64,000 nt of DNA from Streptomyces sp. P3. Lineage in GTDB: Bacteria; Actinomycetota; Actinomycetes; Streptomycetales; Streptomycetaceae. The notes beneath the pieces were generated by a model. That model was given only the letters and a program-made list of their open reading frames with translations, was not told the DNA's origin and did no database searches. A program made the position numbers and the translations under genes. The DNA is taken from the NCBI RefSeq assembly GCF_003032475.1, contig NZ_CP028369.1:1-64000 (forward strand), in the 5' to 3' direction. This document shows positions 1 through 12,700 of this stretch, piece by piece (position 1 is the first letter of the stretch; every line of letters begins with the position of its first letter).

Positions 1-419
1 GGACCCATCGACCAGCCGTCACCCGCGATGTGGTGCACCACCACCGCCAGGACGTGCTCGTCGGGTGCGGTGGAGAAGAGCCAGGCCCGGATCGGCACCT
101 CCGACGCCAGGTCGAACAGGTGACGCGCGGCCCCGGACACGGCTCCGTCCAGCTCCTCCGGCGCCACTTGGGAGACCGCCAGCTCCCAGTCCAGCTCGTC
201 GATCGTGCGGATGCGCTGGTAGGGCTCGCCGTCCTTGGTCGGGAACACCGTGCGCAGCACCTCGTGCCGGCCGATCACCTCGCGCAGCGCCGCGTTCATC
301 ACCGAAGGGTCCAGCTCGCCCGACAGCCGCCGCACGATCGGGATGTTGTAGGCCGGGCTGGGGCCGTCCAGCTGGCCGATGAACCAGAGCCGACGCTGGG
401 CATAGGACAGAGGGATCAT
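1..419 (-). CDS. NRPS, third synthetase of the cluster (partial, C domain of module 10)
   Basis: This is the first 139 or so codons of a synthetase that continues past the left edge. It begins [17 protein letters not shown], the standard N-terminus of an LCL-type condensation domain, and reaches the active-site motif HHIAGDGWS (HHxxxDG) near position 30. Its ATG shares one base with the stop of the upstream synthetase (TGATG), so translation is probably coupled. The DG-type His motif and the absence of the extra HHLxxxxGD motif mark it as an ordinary condensation domain accepting an upstream L-residue or glycine, which fits the Gly predicted for module 9. What module 10 activates, and whether a thioesterase follows, lies outside the window. 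Confidence 0.93.
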   Translation of the reverse strand, partial: MIPLSYAQRRLWFIGQLDGPSPAYNIPIVRRLSGELDPSVMNAALREVIGRHEVLRTVFPTKDGEPYQRIRTIDELDWELAVSQVAPEELDGAVSGAARHLFDLASEVPIRAWLFSTAPDEHVLAVVVHHIAGDGWSMG

Positions 420-3400
420 CAGTGCTCCTCGTTGGTACGCATCGGCCGCAGAGCTGGCCTGGCTGTCTTCTGGGTTCCAAGCCGCTGGGCGAGTCCGGCC
501 ACCGTCGGCGTCCTGTAGAGCGCTCGCAGCGAGACGTCGACGTGCAACAGGGACCTGATCTGGCTGATCAGCCGGGTGGCGAGCAGGGAGTGACCGCCGA
601 GCGCGAAGAAGTCGTCGTCCACGCCCACGCTCTCCAGCCCCAGCCCCAGCACCTCGGCGAACGCCCGGCACAGGAGCTCCTCCTGGCGGTTCGCCGGTGC
701 CCGGCCCGCACCCGCGGTGTACTCCGGGGCGGGCAGTGCCTTCCGGTTCAGCTTCCCGTTGGCGGTCAGCGGAAGGGCGTCGAGCACCACGACCGCCGAC
801 GGGACCATGTACGCGGGAAGCTGGTCCTGGGCCGCCTGCCGAAGCGCCTGCGCGAGCTCCTCGGCCTTCTCCCCCGCATCCCCGGTGGGTACCACGTAGG
901 CCACCAGCCGCTGGTCGCCGGGCCGGTCCTCACGGACCACCACGACGGCCTGTGCCACCGAGTCCTGGCCGGCCAGCACGGCCTCGATCTCACCCGGCTC
1001 GATCCGGAACCCGCGGACCTTCACCTGGTCGTCGGCACGGCCCAGGCACTCCAGCCGCCCTTGCGGCGTCCACCTCGCCAGGTCGCCCGTGCGGTACATC
1101 CGCACCCCCGGCCCGTACGGCGAGGCCACGAACCGTTCGGCCGTCAGGCCCGGACGGTTCGCGTAGCCGCGCGCCAACTGCGCACCCGCCAGGTACAGTT
1201 CCCCGGCCACGCCGACCGGCACCGGCTGCATCCAGGTGTCCAGCACGTACGCGCGCACCTCCGCGAACGGACGCCCCACCGACACCGGGCCGTCGGTCAC
1301 CTCGGCGGAGGTCGCCCACACCGTCACCTCGGTCGGCCCGTACAGGTTCACCGCCTCGACACCGAGGTCGGTGAACCGCTGCGCCAGCTCCGGCGGCAAG
1401 GCCTCGCCGCCCACCAACGCCCTCACCCCGGTGGGCCATCCGCGCACCTCCAGCAACGTCCGCCACAGCGACGGCACACCCTGCACCACCGTCGCCCCGG
1501 ACGAGACCACCAGTTCCGTCAGGGCGGCCGGGTCGCGCGCCACCTCGCGGGAGGCCACCACCACCGACGCGCCCGACACCAGCGGCAGGAACAGCTCCAG
1601 CGCCGCGATGTCGAACGACACCGTGGTCACGGCCACCAGCCGGTCGCTCACCGCCAGCGGCACCCGCTCCGCCACACCGGTCAGGTGGGTCGCCAGCGCT
1701 CCGTGCGACACCGCCACACCCTTGGGCCGGCCCGTGGAGCCGGAGGTGTAGATGAGGTACGCCGAGTGCTCCGGGAGCGACACGCCTCGCCTGCCCGTGG
1801 ACGGCACCTCCGCGTCCAGCCGCGCCAGCTCCCGGATCGTCGCCGGGTCGTCCAGGGCCACCACGGCCACTCCGAGCCCCGCCAGCCGGTCGCCCGGGTC
1901 GCGCGCCGTCAGCACCAGGGCAGCCCCGGCGTCGCCGATGGTGTACGCCACCCGCTCCGCCGGGTACTCGGGGTCCACCGGCAGGTAGGCGCTTCCGGCC
2001 CGCATCACTGCGAGCAGCGCGACCACCAGGTCGACCCCGCGGTCCAGGGCGACCGCCACCACCGACTCCGGGCCCATGCCCCGGCCCGTCAGGTACCGGG
2101 CCAGCCGGTTCACCCGCGCGTCCAGCTCGGCGTACGACAGCTCCGTACCCTCGGACACGACGGCGATCGCATCCGGAGTGCGCGCCACCTGGGCCGCGAA
2201 CAGCTCCGGCACGGACACCGGCGCGGCGGTGTCCCGGTCGGTGCTGTTCCACTCGTCGAGCAGCCGATGCAGTTCCCCGTCGTCGAGCACGCGCACCGAT
2301 GCCAGCGGCTCGTCCGCTCCTCCGTCGAGTGCGGTCTCCAGCGCGGTGACCAGGTGCTCCGCTGTGGTGCACAGCAGCCGTCCGACGGCCTGTACGTCGA
2401 TGGCGGCCACCGCGTCCACGGTCAGCTCGATCGACTCGCCGTCGTCGTCCACGGCCACCACGAGCGGGTAGTTGGTCCGCTCCCGCGCGAACCGCATGGT
2501 GAAGCCCTCGAAGCGGTGGCTCGGATCGTCGTCCGTGCCGTGCCCGGATCCACCGCTGTTGTGCCGGTAGTTGAACACGGCGGTGAACAGCGGCGTGTCG
2601 CCCGCCAGTCCGCTGGTCCGCTGGGCCAGGGCGAGGGAGGCGTGCTCGTGCTCCAGCAGCTCGGCCAGCTGGTCCCGCATGGCCGAGACGGCCTCGAGCG
2701 CGCCCAGCTCGGCGGTGCGCAGCCGGACCGGCAGCGTGTTGATGAACGGGCCGGGGACCCGGTCGGCACCGGCACCGGAATTCATCCGGCCGAACAACAC
2801 GGTGCCGAAGACCACGTCCGTCCGGCCCGAGACCGCCGCCAGGGTCCGCGCCCACGCGACGTGCAGCACGGTCGCCGCACTCGTGCTCAGCCGGCGGGCG
2901 ACCGCGCGCAGTCGCGCGTGCAGCTCCGGCCCGAAGGGCATCCGTACCCAGTCCGTGTCCGCTCCGTCGCCGTGGACGTCGACCAGTCCGAACGGCGCGG
3001 TCGGCTCGTCGACGTCGCCGAGCAGCTCGGTGAAGTAGCGCTCGTGCTCCGACTGCGCCACGCCGCCCCTGGCCTGCGCAACGAAATCGCGGAAGGGCAT
3101 CGGTTCCGGCAGCGCGTCGCCCCGTCCCGTCAGGAACGCCTGGACCTCGTCGTGCACCACCTCCAGGGCGACGTGGTCCTGGACTGCGTGGTGCACCTTC
3201 AGCAGCGTCAACCAGCGGTCACTGTCCGGCAGTGCGGCGACGTGCATCGTGAGCAGGGGCGCGCGGCCCAGGTCCATCGACGTCCCACCGGCCGACAGGA
3301 GCTGCTCGACCGGGTCGGTGCCGTGCGCGGCCGGCGCCACCTCCTCGACGACGAGCGGGGCCCGGCGCCAGACCACCTGCACCGGCTCGCGCAGCCCCTC

Positions 3401-3735
3401 CCAGACGATCGAGGTGCGGAAGATGTCGTGCCGGTCCACCACCTGCTGCAGGGCCTCGGTGAAGGCGTCCAGCAGCTCGCGCGACTCCAGCTCGAACACT
3501 TCCCTGCTCACGTAGGCGTCGTCGCCGCCGTCCGCCAGCAGGTGGTGGAAGAGCAGGCCCTCCTGCAGCGGGGCCAGCGGGTAGACGTCCGCGATGTTCC
3601 CCGCACCGCCGGGAACGGTCGCCACCACCGCGGCGACCTCCTGTTCCGACAGCTCCACCATGGAGAGCAGCTCCGGCGTGAGCTCCACCGCGTCGGCCGG
3701 GATCAGGTTCGCCGGCACCTCCACCTGCACGGCTC
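419..3735 (-). other. NRPS module 9: dual C/E - A(Gly) - T
   Basis: Code D-I-L-Q-L-G-L-V-W-K from FDIAALE, VQGVPS, LVGGE and [11 protein letters not shown]: glycine. The C domain has [10 protein letters not shown] and [10 protein letters not shown]9 (LLATRLI) is followed in trans by the LCL C domain of module 10. Confidence 0.8.
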
Positions 3736-6700
3736 CGGTGGAGGCCGCCAGGCCGGCCGGGGTCGGCGCCTGGAACAGGGACCGTACCGAGACGGACACA
3801 CCGTGCGAGCGCAGCACCTCGACCAGACGCACCACGAGCAGGGAGTGGCCGCCGAGCCGGAAGAAGTCGTCCTCCACACCGACGCTCTCCAGACCCAGCA
3901 CCTCGGCGAACGCCGCGCAGAGGATCTCCTCACGCGCGTTCGCCGGAGAGCGGCCGCCGCCGGTGACGTACGCCGGGGCGGGCAGGGCCTTGCGGTCCAG
4001 CTTGCCGTTGACCGTCATCGGCAGTGCGTCCAGCACCACGACCGCGGACGGGACGAGGTACGCGGGCAGCAGATCCGCGGCGAAACGGGTCAACAGCTCG
4101 GGGAGTTGGGCGGGCGCTCCCTCGGCCGGGACCACGTAGGCGACCAGCCGCTTGTCGCCGGGGACGTCCTCGCGGGCGACGACCGCCACTTGGGCGACCT
4201 GCGGGTGCGACGCGAGGACGTTCTCCACCTCGCCGGGCTCGATCCGGAAGCCACGGATCTTCACCTGGTCGTCGGTACGGCCCGCGAACACCAACTGCCC
4301 GTCCACCGTCCACCGCGCCCGGTCACCCGTACGGTACAAACGCTCACCCGGACCACCGAAGGGATGCGCGACGAACCGCTCCGCCGTCAGACCCGGACGG
4401 CCCAGATACCCGCGCGCCAGACCCGAACCCGCCACATACAACTCACCCGCCACACCCACCGGCACCGGAGCCAGGAACTCATCCAGCACGAACACCCGCG
4501 TGTTGACCACCGGCGACCCGATCGCCACCTCGGCCACCGACGGATCGCACGGCCAGCTGGTGGCGTCCACCGTGGTCTCGGCGGGGCCGTAGGCGTTGAA
4601 CATCCGCCGACCTCGCGACCAGCGCGCCGCCGTCTCCGGGGGCAGCGCCTCGCCCGCCGTCACCAGGACGAGGTCCTTGCCTACCGTGGTCTCGTCCAGC
4701 GTCGCCAGCACCGCGGGCGGCAGGGTCACATGGGTCACCGCCTGCTCGGCCAGCAACTGCGCCAGCGGCGCGCCGGCCCGCTGGTCCGGCGGGACGACCA
4801 CCAGGGTCGCGCCGGTCAGCAGGGCCATGAACCACTCCCACGCGAACGCGTCGAAGCCCACCGAGGCGAACTGACCCACCCGCGAACCCGGACCAACGCC
4901 CAGCAGACCACCGTGGCCCGCCCGCATACTCGCCACACCCGCGTGCGAGACCAGCACACCCTTCGGCCGCCCCGTCGAACCCGAGGTGTAGATCACGTAC
5001 GCCGGATGCGACGGCACCGGCCCCGGCCCGACCGGCGCGCCACCCTCCAGACCCGCCAGGGCGGCCACGACCTCGGGGTCGTCCAGCAGCACCGCACCGG
5101 GCAGCACACCCGCAGTACCACTCGCAGCCAGCAGCACCCCCGGCCTCGCATCGGCCACCATGTAGGCGACACGCTGCGCCGGATACTCCGGATCGATGGT
5201 CATGTACGCCCCGCCGGCCTTCAGCACACCGAGCACCGCCACCAGCAGCTCGACACCACGCTCCAGGCACACCCCCACCACCGACTCCGGGCCCACACCC
5301 CGGCCGGCCAGGAACCGGGCCAGACGGTTCGCCCGCGCATCCAGCTCGGCATACGACAGCTCCGTGCCCCCGGACACCACAGCCACCGCCTCCGGAGTAC
5401 GCGCGACCTGCGCGGCGAACAGCTCCGGCACGGTCAACGGGGCGACCTCGACCGCCGTGTCGTTCCACACCGTCAGCATCTGGTGCGCGGTGACCTCGTC
5501 GAGGACCTGTACCGCGCTCAGCGGCTGCTCGGTGCTGCCGTCCAGGGCCGCCTCCAGGGCGGTGACCAGACTCTCGGCGGCGGTGCACACCAGCCGTCCC
5601 ACGGCGTGGGGGTCGACGCCCGCCACCGCGTCCACGGCCAGCGCGATGGACTCGCCGTCGTCGTCCACGGACACGGCGAGGGGGTAGTTGGTGCGCTCGC
5701 GCGAGAACCGTGCCTCGAAGCCCTCGAAGCCGCGGTTGCGGTCGTCCCGCTCCCGCTCGGATCCGCCGGGGTTGTGGCGGTAGTTGAACAGCGCGGTGAA
5801 CAGCGGCGTGTCGCCCGCCAGTCCGCTGGTCCGCTGGGCCAGGGCGAGGGAGGCGTGCTCGTGCTCCAGCAGCTCGGCCAGCTGGTCCCGCATGGCCGAG
5901 ACGGCCTCGAGCGCGCCCAGCTCGGCGGTGCGCAGCCGGACCGGCAGTGTGTTGATGAACGGGCCGGGGATCCGGTCGGCACCGGCGCCGGCGTTCATCC
6001 GGCCGAACAACACGGTGCCGAAGACCACGTCGGCCCGGCCCGAGACCGCCGCCAGGGTCCGCGCCCACGCGACGTGCAGCACGGTCGCCGCACTCGTGCT
6101 CAGCCGGCGGGCGACCGCGCGCAGTCGCGCGTGCAGCTCCGGCCCGAAGGGCACGTGGACCCGGACGGTGTCCGCTCCGTCGCCGCGGACGTCGACCAGT
6201 CCGAACGGCGCGGTCGGCTCGTCGACGTCGCCGAGCAGCTCGGTGAAGTAGCGCTCGTGCTCCGACTGCGCCACGCCGCCCCTGGCCTGGGCGACGAAGG
6301 TGCGGAACGGCACGGGTGTCGGCAGGGAGTCGCCCCGGCCGGTCAGGAACGCCTGGACCTCGCCGAGCACCACCTCCATGGCGGTGTGGTCCTGGACGCT
6401 GTGGTGCACCTTCAGCAGCATCAGCCGACGGTCACCGTCCGGCAGTGCGGCGACGTGCATCGTGAGCAGGGGCGCGCGGCCCAGGTCCATCGACGTCCCA
6501 CCGGCCGACAGGAGCTGCTCGACCGGGTCGGTGCCGTGCGCGGCCGGCGCCACCTCCTCGACGACGAGCGGGGCCCGGCGCCAGACCACCTGCACCGGCT
6601 CGCGCAGCCCCTCCCAGACGATCGAGGTGCGGAAGATGTCGTGCCGGTCCACCACCTGCTGCAGGGCCTCGGTGAAGGCGTCCAGCAGCTCGCGCGACTC

Positions 6701-9700
6701 CAGCTCGAACACCACCGGGGTGACGTAGGCGTCGTCGCCGCCGTCCGCCAGCAGGTGGTGGAAGAGCAGGCCCTCCTGCAGCGGGGCCAGCGGGTAGACG
6801 TCCGCGATGTTCCCCGCACCGCCGGGGACGGTGGCGGCGATGGTGGCGATCTCGTCGGCGGTCAGGTCGACGAGCGGCAGCATGGCCGGGGTTATCTCCC
6901 GCGCGTCGGCGGGGATCGGGTTCGCCGGAACCTCCACCTGGCGGCCGGCGCCCGCCGAGAGGGCGAGTCCGGCCGGGGTCGGCGTCTGGAACAGGGACCG
7001 CACCGAGACGGACACACCGTGCGAGCGCAGCACCTCGACCAGGCGCACAGCGAGCAGGGAGTGGCCGCCGAGCCGGAAGAAGTCGTCGTCCACGCCGACG
7101 TTCTCCAGGCCGAGGACGTCGGCGAAGGCCGCGCAGAGGACCTCTTCGCGCGCGTTCGCCGGGCCGCGGCCGGAACCGGCCGTGTACGCGGGGGCGGGCA
7201 GGGCCCCGCGGTCCAGCTTGCCGTTGACCGTCAGCGGCAGAGCGTCGAGCACGACGACGGCGGAGGGGACCATGTAGGCGGGCAGCCGCTCGGCGGCCGT
7301 CCGCGTCATCAGCTCGGGGAGTTGGGCGGGCGCTCCCTCGGCCGGGACCACGTAGGCGACCAGCCGCTTGTCGTTCGGGGCGTCCTCGCGGGCGACGACC
7401 GCCACTTGGGCGACCTGCGGGTGCGACGCGAGGACGTTCTCCACCTCGCCGGGCTCGATCCGGAAGCCACGGATCTTCACCTGGTCGTCGATACGGCCCG
7501 CGAACACCAACTGCCCGTCCACCGTCCACCGCGCCCGGTCACCCGTACGGTACAAACGCTCACCCGGACCACCGAAGGGATGCGCGACGAACCGCTCCGC
7601 CGTCAGACCCGGACGGCCCAGATACCCGCGCGCCAGACCCGAACCCGCCACATACAACTCACCCGCCACACCCACCGGCACCGGAGCCAGGAACTCATCC
7701 AGCACGAACACCCGCGTGTTGACCACCGGCGACCCGATCGCCACCTCGGCCACCGCCGGATCGCACGGCCACAGCGTCGCGTCGACGGTCGTCTCGGCCG
7801 GGCCGAAGGAGTTGAACAGCCGGTGGTCACGCGACCATCGCGCCATCACGTCCAGCGGGAGCGCCTCGCCGCCCGTCACCAGAACGACGTCGTCCCCGAT
7901 CGAGGTCTCGTCCAGCGTCGCCAGCGCGGCCTGCGGCAACGCCACATGCGTCACCGCCCGCTCGGTCAGGAACCGCGGCAGAGCCTCGCCCAGACGCTGC
8001 TCCTGCGGAACCACCACCAGGGTCGCGCCGGTCAGCAGGGCCATGAACCACTCCCACGCGAACGCGTCGAAGCCCACCGACCCGTACTGGCCCACCCGCG
8101 AACCCGGACCAACGCCCAGGTAGCGCGTCTGACCCGCCACCAGGCTCGCCACACCCGCGTGCGAGACCAGCACACCCTTCGGCCGCCCCGTCGAACCCGA
8201 GGTGTAGATCACGTACGCGGCGTCCTGCGGCCGCACCACCCCGTCCAGCGGGCCGGCGTCCAGTTCCGCCAGGTCCAGCTCCTCGACCAGCACCGCACCA
8301 GGAACCAGCTCCTGCGTGCCGGCCGTGGCCAGCACCACGGCCGGCACGGCATCCTCCACCATGTAGGCGACACGCTGCGCCGGATACTCCGGATCGATGG
8401 TCATGTACGCCCCACCGGCCTTCAGCACACCGAGCACCGCCACCAGCAGCTCGACACCACGCTCCAGGCACACCCCCACCACCGAGCCCACACCGACACC
8501 CCGGCCGACCAGGAACCGGGCCAGACGGTTCGCCCGCGCATCCAGCTCGCCGTACGACAGCTCGGCTCCGTCGGCGACCACAGCCACCGCCTCCGGAGTA
8601 CGCGCGACCTGCGCGGCGAACAGCTCCGGCACCGCCGCCGACTCCACCTCGGCCGATGTCTCGTTCCACTTCACGAGCATCCGGTGCTGGTCCGCGGGGG
8701 CCAGCACCTGGACGTCCCGGAGCGCGGCGTCCGGTCCGCCGTCCAGTGCCTTCTCGACCCGGAGGACCAGGTTCGCGACGGCGGTCCGCATGAGAAGGCC
8801 GACGGCGGCCGGGTCGATGGGGGCGACCGCGTCGATCGCCAGCGCCATCGTGTCGCCGTTGTCGTCGACGGAGACACCGAGCGGGTAGTTGGTGCGCTCG
8901 CGGGAGACAAGCACCCGCATGCCCTCGGGCGCGGTGTCACCCTGCTGTTCGGCCTCCGCACCGGTGTTGTGGCGGTAGTTGAGCAGCGAGGTGAAGACCG
9001 GGGTGTTGCCCGGAAGGCCGCTGGCCTGCTGGGCCAGGGCCAGGGAGGCGTGCTCGTGCTCCAGCAGTTCGGCGAGCTGGCCGCGCATCGCCGTCACCGC
9101 CTCCAGCGCGCCCAGCTCACCCGTCTTCAGCCGCACCGGGAGCGTGTTCAGGTACAGGCCCGCCACCCGATCGGCGCCCGCACCCGCGTTCATCCGACCG
9201 AACAGCACCGTGCCGAACACCACGTCCGCATGACCCGACACCGCCCCGAGGACCCGGGCCCACGCGACGTGCATCAGCGTCGCCGGGCTCGTACCGACCC
9301 GGCGGGCCACTGCCCGCAGCCGATCGATCACCTCGGGCGCGAGCGGGACCACCGCACGCTCGACGGCGGCACCGTCACCCTGGACATCGACCAGCTCGTA
9401 CGGGGCCGTGGGCTCGCTCACATCGCCCAGCAACTCGGCGAAGTAGCGCTCGTGCTCGGTGCGTTCGACGCCGCCGCGCACCTGAGCCACGAAGTCGCGG
9501 AACGGCAGCGGCTGCGCCAGTTCGCCGCCGCGCCCGGCGAGGAAGGACGCCACCTCGTGCAGGAGCACCTCCAGCGCGGTGTGGTCCTGCACCAGGTGGT
9601 GCAGCCGCAGCAGCACCAGCCAGCGCCCGCCCTCGGGCAGCGCGGCCGCGTGCACACTGATCAACGGCGCCCGGCCCAGATCCATCGACAAACCCACAAC

Positions 9701-12700
9701 GGCCTGCAGTTCGGCCACCGGATCCGCGGCCTCGGGGTCGAGGGCCACCTCGGTCACCGGCAGGACGGCGCGCCGCCACACCACCTGCACCGGCTCCCGC
9801 AGCCCCTCCCACACGAACGAGGTCCGCAGGATGTCATGCCGGTCCACCACCTGCTGGAAAGCCCGCGCGAAGTCCTCGACCCGCTCCCGCGAGTCCATCT
9901 CGACGACCACCGGCATCAGGTAGGCGTCCTCGCCGCCCTCCGCCATCATGTGGTGGAAGAGCAGGCCCTCCTGCAAAGGGGCCAGCGGATAGACATCCGC
10001 GATGTTCGCGCAGCCACCTTCCACCGTGGCGGCAACCCGGGCGATCTCCTCAGCGGTCAGATCGACCAGCGGGAGCATCTCCGGGGTGAGCTCCGTCGCG
10101 TGCGCGGGGATCAGATTCGCCGGAACGACAACCTCGTCCGCACCCGCGGAGAGGGCAAGCCCCGCCGGGGTCGGAGTGTCGAACAGCGCCCGCACCGACA
10201 CCGACACACCCTGCTTGCGCAACACCTCGACCAGATGCACCGCCAGCAGCGAGTGACCGCCCAGGGCGAAGAAGTCGTCGTCGACGCCTGTGTTCTCCAG
10301 CCCGAGGACCTCGGCGAACGCCGAACAGAGGGTTTCCTCGCGCGCGTTCGCCGGGGCCCGGCCGGTGCCGGCGCCCGCCGCGTGGTCGGGGGCGGGCAGG
10401 GCCTTGCGGTCCAGCTTGCCGTTGGCCGTCAGCGGCAGCGCGTCCAGGACCACCACGGCCGACGGGACCATGTACTCCGGCAGCCGCTGCGCCACGAACC
10501 CCGGCAGCTGCTCCGACAGGCCGTCGGCCTCGTCGTCCTCCGCGACGACGTACGCCACCAGACGCACATCGCCGGGCACGTCCTCACGGGCGATGACCGC
10601 GGCCTGCGCGACCTGCGGATGAGCGGCGATCACGCCCTCGACCTCGCCGGGCTCGATGCGGAACCCGCGGACCTTCACCTGCTCGTCCGCACGCCCCAGG
10701 AACTCCAGCTGACCATCGGCACGCCAACGCGCCACATCCCCCGAGCGATACATCCGCACACCCGGATCGAACGGGTTCGCCACGAACCGCTCCGCCGTCA
10801 GACCCGGGCGCCGCACGTAGCCCCGGGCCACCTGCGCACCCGCGAGGTACAACTCCCCCGCCACCCCCGGGGCGACCGGACGCAGGGACCCGTCCAGCAC
10901 ATACAGGCTCATGTTGGCGATCGGACGGCCCACGGGCACCGGCTCGCCGACCTCCTGGCCGGCCCGGACCTCGAACACCGCACAACCGACCACCGTCTCG
11001 GTCGGACCGTACTCGTTCACCACCACCGACTCCGGCGCACGCTCCAGCCACGCCCGCACCACCGCACCGGGCAGCGCCTCACCACCAACCACCCACGTGA
11101 CCGCCGCGTCCTTGACCTGACCGTCAGTCAATATTTCTGCCAGCAGCGGCAGATGCGCGGGCACCACCTTCGCCAGACCGAACCCGCCACCACCGTCCCG
11201 CAGTAGATCCGCCAGCCCCTCCACACCGCCCTCGGGGCTCACCACCACAGGCGAACCGGAGATCAGCGGCACCACGACACTCGTCACCGTCAGGTCGAAG
11301 GCCAGCGAAGAATGCAGCGGCGCACCACCCGCCGTCTCATACGCACCCGCAGCCCACTGCACGTAATTCGCCAGACCTCCGTGCGTGACCGCCACACCCT
11401 TCGGCCGCCCCGTCGAACCCGACGTGAAGATCACATACGCCAGACCCTCCGCGGACACCGACATCTCGGGCGCCGTCGTCGGCAGCATCGACAGCTGCGT
11501 CTCCATCAGGGTGGAGTCCACCGCGACCATCCGCGCCCGCCCCGCGGGCAGTTCGTCCAGGACCTCCTCGTCGGTCAGCGTCAGCACCGCACCGCTGTCC
11601 GCCAGCATCAACGAGATCCGCTCGACCGGATAACCGGGGTCGATCGGCAGGAACGCCGCCCCGGCCTTCCACGCCGCCAGGATCGCCACCACCGCGTCCA
11701 CACCGCGAGGCAGGCACACGCCGACGGTCGACTCGGCGCCGACGCCCTGGCCCAGCAGATAGTGAGCGAGCCGGTTCGCCCTGGCGTCCAGCTCGGCGAA
11801 CGACACCTGCTCACCGTCCGCGACGACCGCCACCGCGTCCGGCGTCCGGGCCACCTGTCCCGCGAACAGTTCCGGCACCAGCGAATCGGCGAACTCGGCC
11901 CCGGTGTCGTTCCACTCCACCAGCAACCGGTGACGCTCGTCCGCGTCCAGCACGTCCACCGCGCTCAGCCGCAGCCCCGGATCAGCCGCCACCAGCTCCA
12001 GCACCCGCACCAGGCGCTCCGCGATCCGCTCGACCGACTCCGCCTCGAACAGATCCGCCGCACCGATCACGGACCCGGACACACCCGCAGGCACACCCCG
12101 CTCGTCGAACAGCTCACCCAGCAGCACATCCAGATCGAACCGGGCCGCCGCGGCGGCGGACATCGGCAGGTCACGCACCTGCACGCCCGACAGGCCGAGG
12201 GCGGCCTGTGCGTTGTTCTGCATCGTGAAGACCGTCTGGAACAACGGGTGACGCCCGGTGGAACGCGTCGGCGCCAGCTCCTCCACCAGCCGCTCGAACG
12301 GCACGTCCTGGTGCTCGAACGCCGACAGACTCGTCTCCCGCACCCGGCCCAGCACCTCACGGAACGACGGATCACCCGACAGATCCGCCCGGATCACCAA
12401 CGTGTTCACGAAGAACCCGACCAGATCCTCCAACGCCGCATCCGTACGACCCGCGTTCGCCGCACCGATCGGCACATCCGCGCCCGCACCCAGCCGCGAC
12501 AACAACACCGCCAGCGCCGACTGCAACACCATGAACATCGTCACACCCTCGGCCCGCGCCACCCGCGTCAGCTCCGCGTGCAACACCGCCGGAACCTCCA
12601 CCCGCACCTCATGACCACGGTTCGACGCCACCGCCGGACGCACACGATCGACCGGCAGCGCCAACTCCTCCGGCACACCCGCCAACTCAGCGCGCCAGTA

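Noticed and set aside
422..11206. Very long plus-strand ORF opposite the second synthetase
   Set aside because: Arg/His/Gln-rich low-complexity product with no domain; it is the mirror of the high-GC codon bias of the real NRPS gene.
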